In this document: positions 13,532 through 16,456 of the stretch, one piece after another
Position numbering within the stretch: the stretch's first letter is position 1
Layout of the letters: each line of letters opens with the position of its first letter
Origin: an uncultured Prevotella sp.
GTDB lineage: Bacteria > Bacteroidota > Bacteroidia > Bacteroidales > Bacteroidaceae
Direction: 5' to 3'
DNA length: 16,456 nt
NCBI GenBank assembly: GCA_934219025.1
Contig: CAKQDG010000044.1
Coordinates: 1 to 16,456 of the forward strand
Position numbers and translations under genes: made by a program
The notes under the pieces: model-generated
Told to the model about the DNA's origin: nothing
Database searches by the model: none
What the model saw: only the letters and a program-made list of their open reading frames with translations

Positions 13532-14650
13532 TCAGGGTTTGAATAATTTATAAAACTCCGTAGCTCCGAGCAAGAAGCATCCCGTGCCGTAATCTTCAAA
13601 ATCGGGTACCGACGTAAAGGTTACAGGTTGTCCGGCAGCCGGTTCCTTTCCTGTGCCCTGGTTGTAGCCTATAAATCCGTTGTCGTGCACACAACTTTCA
13701 ATAGCTTTCCATGCCTTGTCCATAGATGCTGCATATTCCTTTTTCGGCAGTAGCCCGTTGTTTACTCCCCAAGCCATTCCGTAGAGGAAGAGTGCCGTAC
13801 CCGTCATTTCCGGTCCGCCGTAGGTAACGGGCGAGTGCAGACTGACGTTCCAGAAGCCGTCAGTGCGCTGACACTTCAGCAGAGCCTTGCTCATGGTGAT
13901 AAAGTCCTTCTTCAGATAGGCATAATATTTGTCCTTCTTCGGCAGCGTCTGCATAACCCTCACGAGAGCAGCATACACCCATCCGTTTCCTCGGCTCCAG
14001 TAGCAGTTGTTTCCGTCTTTCTCCTTGTATGGCGGCACAAAGTCTTTGTCTCTCCACCACAGACCATCTTTCACGTTGAAGAGTCCGCCGGCAAGCGTGT
14101 CGCGAGTCCATTTGTATGAGTTCACGGCATAGTCAAGATATTTGCGCTCACCGGTCAGTTTAGCATACTTGGCATAGAGTGGCATAGCCATTTGTATGGC
14201 GTCAATCCAAGTCCAGAAGTCATACTTCCCGGTACGCATCTGCGTGTCGAGATTATTGGCAACGTTAGCGATGCATGCCTTGTTGCCGTTTTGCAGATAC
14301 CTCTCGATATAAATCTGCTGACAGCATTGGTTGTCGGCATTGTCGTTAGTAGCTCCGTTTCTTGGTAGCCATTTATGGAAGTTTCCCCACTGGTCCACAT
14401 AGTCCATATACCTCTGCTGTGGGTCAATCTCATAGAAAGCCATCAGTCCCTCGTAGTAAACGGCACGCGTCCAGAGGTTCGTCTTGTAAATCTTGCCGTT
14501 GGCCGGATAGTCAGCGTTAGGGTCGGCAAACTTCTTCATGAAGTAGTCGTTGGTGCGGCGTGCCACATTTATGATATTCTTTTCATTCTGTGCCGTAGCC
14601 ATTCCTGTTCCCAGCACCAAGCATAGCGTTGCGATGAAAATCTTGTTCAT
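13532..14650 (-). CDS. GH105 unsaturated rhamnogalacturonyl hydrolase
   Basis: This family 105 enzyme removes the unsaturated galacturonic acid left at the non-reducing end of pectin fragments by polysaccharide lyases, acting by hydration of the double bond. The 372-residue protein starts with a signal peptide (MNKIFIATLCLVLGTGMATA, cleavage before QNEK). The mature part is an (alpha/alpha)6 barrel, with NLWTRAVYYEGLMAFYEI at 58-75, the acidic DNADNQ stretch at 103-108, WTWIDAIQMAMP at 146-157 with the likely catalytic D150, and the family signature SRGNGWV at 219-225. It follows the GH106 gene after only 13 bases, so the two are surely cotranscribed; the GH28 gene lies beyond the MITE-like element. 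Rhamnogalacturonan I is the likely source of substrate, inferred from the GH106 neighbour. Confidence 0.92.
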   Translation of the reverse strand: MNKIFIATLCLVLGTGMATAQNEKNIINVARRTNDYFMKKFADPNADYPANGKIYKTNLWTRAVYYEGLMAFYEIDPQQRYMDYVDQWGNFHKWLPRNGATNDNADNQCCQQIYIERYLQNGNKACIANVANNLDTQMRTGKYDFWTWIDAIQMAMPLYAKYAKLTGERKYLDYAVNSYKWTRDTLAGGLFNVKDGLWWRDKDFVPPYKEKDGNNCYWSRGNGWVYAALVRVMQTLPKKDKYYAYLKKDFITMSKALLKCQRTDGFWNVSLHSPVTYGGPEMTGTALFLYGMAWGVNNGLLPKKEYAASMDKAWKAIESCVHDNGFIGYNQGTGKEPAAGQPVTFTSVPDFEDYGTGCFLLGATEFYKLFKP

Positions 14651-14663
14651 ATAAAATTAGTAG

Positions 14664-16456
14664 TTATTCGTTTTCAGTTTCAATAAGTCTCACCTTTCCG
14701 TTCAGTCCGCTCGCTACAGCCTTCCAATTCTCGTAGGTAGTCTTCTTATAGTTGATGTCCACCACGTTGTTGTTTTTCATCTTTCTCCACTTAACTCCCC
14801 GGCGGTCCATATCGGCAATGCGGTTAGCCGGAAGGTTAGTAACCTCGATGCGTATAGAATTCTTGCCTTTGCGCAGAGAATTCTTGCAGTTGAGCACGAA
14901 CGGCACAGCCCAGGCGCAGCCCACATACACATTATTAATATATACGCGAGCACTCTCCCTCACGTCGCCAAGGTCAATCATCCAGTTGTGCTTGCAGTCG
15001 TCGGCAGACAGCTTGAAACTCGTGGTGTATACCCCAGTGCCCATCGTTACGGCAGCACTGTCGCTCAGGCTCTCCCAAGTCTGCAAACGATTTAGTTTGA
15101 AATTATCCTTTACGCTTGGCGCTTCGTCAATAAACGACAGAGCCCATTTCCCTTCAGTAAGGTCAATCACCTTACTGTCGTCGGCAGCATATTTCATATA
15201 AGGAGCACGCGCGATGCTGTCGCCAATACCCCATTTGTCGAGCGGATAATTAGAAGAAAGGAGAATTCTGCTCTCGCCGCTCCTCAGGTTAATCATGATG
15301 CCGTCGTTGTAAATGTCAACTCGGTTAAATTCGTCAGTCATAGGATTGTACCAAAGGGCATGCCTTTCGCCGGTGGCAAGTTTCACGGGAGCCTTGATGT
15401 CGTGGTCAGAAAGGTTGGCAATGAAATAATGGTGCCCTATGGGGTTGCTGCGTCGAATCATCTTCAGTCCCAGTTGCGTCTTCATCTTCTCGGGAACTGC
15501 CGCCCCATTCATAGCCTCGTTGTCGATGCCCATGATTATTTTAGCCCCCTTAGCCTTCAGTTCGTCAAGATGCAGCCTGACGTTTTCCGGTATGATATTG
15601 TTTCCCGTCAATACGATAGCCTTATATTTCGTACCGGCAGCAGTAGTAATCGTTCCGTCCTTGAAATCCGTCGAGAGCAGATACTGGTCGGAGATATAGT
15701 CGCAGTCAAATCCCGCCTTGTCGATGGCAAGAATAGCCTTTATAAAGTCTGGAGCCTTCTTTGCCATAGAGTGAATGTCAAACTGCATGAGCAGCTTTTC
15801 GCGGTTGTCGCGCCACATATCCCTTACGGGCAGATACACGAGGAAGTCATTGTCGGGCTGTCCCCATTGCAGGTAAGTCTGGCAGCGTGTGATGTATTTC
15901 ATCAGCTCCGGAGCGTCGCGCCAGATTGAGTTCGTAGGACTCATATCGATGGATGCATAGAATTTCCAGCCCGGCCACGGGTCATTCTTCGGCGAATAAG
16001 CCGTGCCGTGGAAGAACATGTGGTTCACTCCGGCACAGAACATCAAGTCCATATCCGGTTTCATTTGGCTCAGCGAAGTGCGGAAATGTTCAGTCAGCCA
16101 AGTGAACGTTTCGCTCGAAGTATATTTCTTTCCTGTAATATGAGCAGCCGACGGAGCATACTTCAGCATGCTCAGGTCGCTGTAGTTAGGTCGAGTCATG
16201 CCCGGGTCCTTGCGCAGTCCCTTGATGCCGAAGTCGGTAAGTCCGAATCCCTCAATCTCCGGAATGTCCACCGCCCCGTAGCAATCGATGAGGTTAGCTG
16301 GCGAACCATGTGCTTGGTTTCGTGTAATTGCCCCATGACGGTGTGCCCATGCCGTCCATTGGCGAGTAAAGTTTTCGAGTAGCAAGTCACCGAGTGTCTC
16401 TCGATAGTCGCTCACCACTTGCGGGTCTCTGTCAACGAGCTTGTCCAGACATTCTT
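14664..16456 (-). CDS. GH106 alpha-L-rhamnosidase, C-terminal part
   Basis: This is the C-terminal part of a family 106 alpha-L-rhamnosidase, which releases terminal rhamnose from rhamnogalacturonan or related glycans. The frame stays open through the right edge (the codons before the GTG at 16418 read ECLDKLVDRDPQ), so the start is outside the window; about 597 residues are visible, while family members have roughly 800-1100. Recognisable parts are WAHRHGAITRNQAHGSPANL, CYGAVDIPEIEGFG and SAAHITGKKYTSSETFTWLT, from the catalytic barrel where the conserved glutamates of the family lie. The C-terminal 150 residues form a galactose-binding-like beta-sandwich (WMIDLGDVRESARVYINNVY then RIEVTNLPANRI). 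It precedes GH105 by 13 bases in the same unit. Confidence 0.9.
   Translation of the reverse strand, partial: ECLDKLVDRDPQVVSDYRETLGDLLLENFTRQWTAWAHRHGAITRNQAHGSPANLIDCYGAVDIPEIEGFGLTDFGIKGLRKDPGMTRPNYSDLSMLKYAPSAAHITGKKYTSSETFTWLTEHFRTSLSQMKPDMDLMFCAGVNHMFFHGTAYSPKNDPWPGWKFYASIDMSPTNSIWRDAPELMKYITRCQTYLQWGQPDNDFLVYLPVRDMWRDNREKLLMQFDIHSMAKKAPDFIKAILAIDKAGFDCDYISDQYLLSTDFKDGTITTAAGTKYKAIVLTGNNIIPENVRLHLDELKAKGAKIIMGIDNEAMNGAAVPEKMKTQLGLKMIRRSNPIGHHYFIANLSDHDIKAPVKLATGERHALWYNPMTDEFNRVDIYNDGIMINLRSGESRILLSSNYPLDKWGIGDSIARAPYMKYAADDSKVIDLTEGKWALSFIDEAPSVKDNFKLNRLQTWESLSDSAAVTMGTGVYTTSFKLSADDCKHNWMIDLGDVRESARVYINNVYVGCAWAVPFVLNCKNSLRKGKNSIRIEVTNLPANRIADMDRRGVKWRKMKNNNVVDINYKKTTYENWKAVASGLNGKVRLIETENE

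Overview
The window looks like chromosomal DNA of a Bacteroidota bacterium, most likely Prevotella-like (Prevotellaceae). The grounds are a PorQ-type outer-membrane protein of the type IX secretion system, a DUF1573 protein, a very large alpha-2-macroglobulin-like protein, a set of pectin-degrading glycoside hydrolases, A-rich start regions without clear Shine-Dalgarno sequences, and promoter elements of the Bacteroidota type (TAnnTTTG at -7). The taxon is an inference from gene content, not from a marker comparison.

Layout. Bases 1-542 (+) hold the 3' end of a bile acid:sodium symporter family transporter. All other genes are on the minus strand. Read in that direction they are: GH106 alpha-L-rhamnosidase (open at the right edge), GH105 unsaturated rhamnogalacturonyl hydrolase and GH28 polygalacturonase, a small set for pectin and rhamnogalacturonan; then porQ and cmk, closed by a clear intrinsic terminator at 9776-9821; then alpha-2-macroglobulin-like protein, DUF1573 protein, meaB and ispH, starting from a recognisable promoter at 9717-9750 and ending against the convergent transporter gene. 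No rRNA, tRNA, CRISPR array or transposase was seen.

How the genes fit together. The GH106/GH105/GH28 set would trim galacturonic acid and rhamnose units from pectin fragments. No SusC/SusD pair or regulator lies inside the window, so the locus either continues to the right or is an incomplete utilisation locus. porQ serves outer-membrane protein secretion. cmk, ispH and meaB are housekeeping genes for nucleotide metabolism, isoprenoid synthesis and B12-dependent mutase maintenance. The alpha-2-macroglobulin-like and DUF1573 proteins are predicted to be exported.

The most unusual content is non-coding. (1) Three separate arrays of 9-bp tandem repeats lie directly upstream of the start codons of ispH, DUF1573 and cmk, each followed by an A-rich tract. 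A fourth 9-bp array lies in the convergent gap at 650-679, and a 14-bp repeat lies in front of meaB. (2) A 24-bp repeat in front of porQ carries the -7 promoter element in each unit. (3) A roughly 200-bp MITE-like element with 26-bp terminal inverted repeats (one mismatch) and internal 22-bp repeats sits between the GH105 and GH28 genes. (4) Two related G/C-rich palindromic elements, in opposite orientation, lie inside the first and last codons of the GH28 gene; the first appears to have been inserted in frame into the signal peptide.
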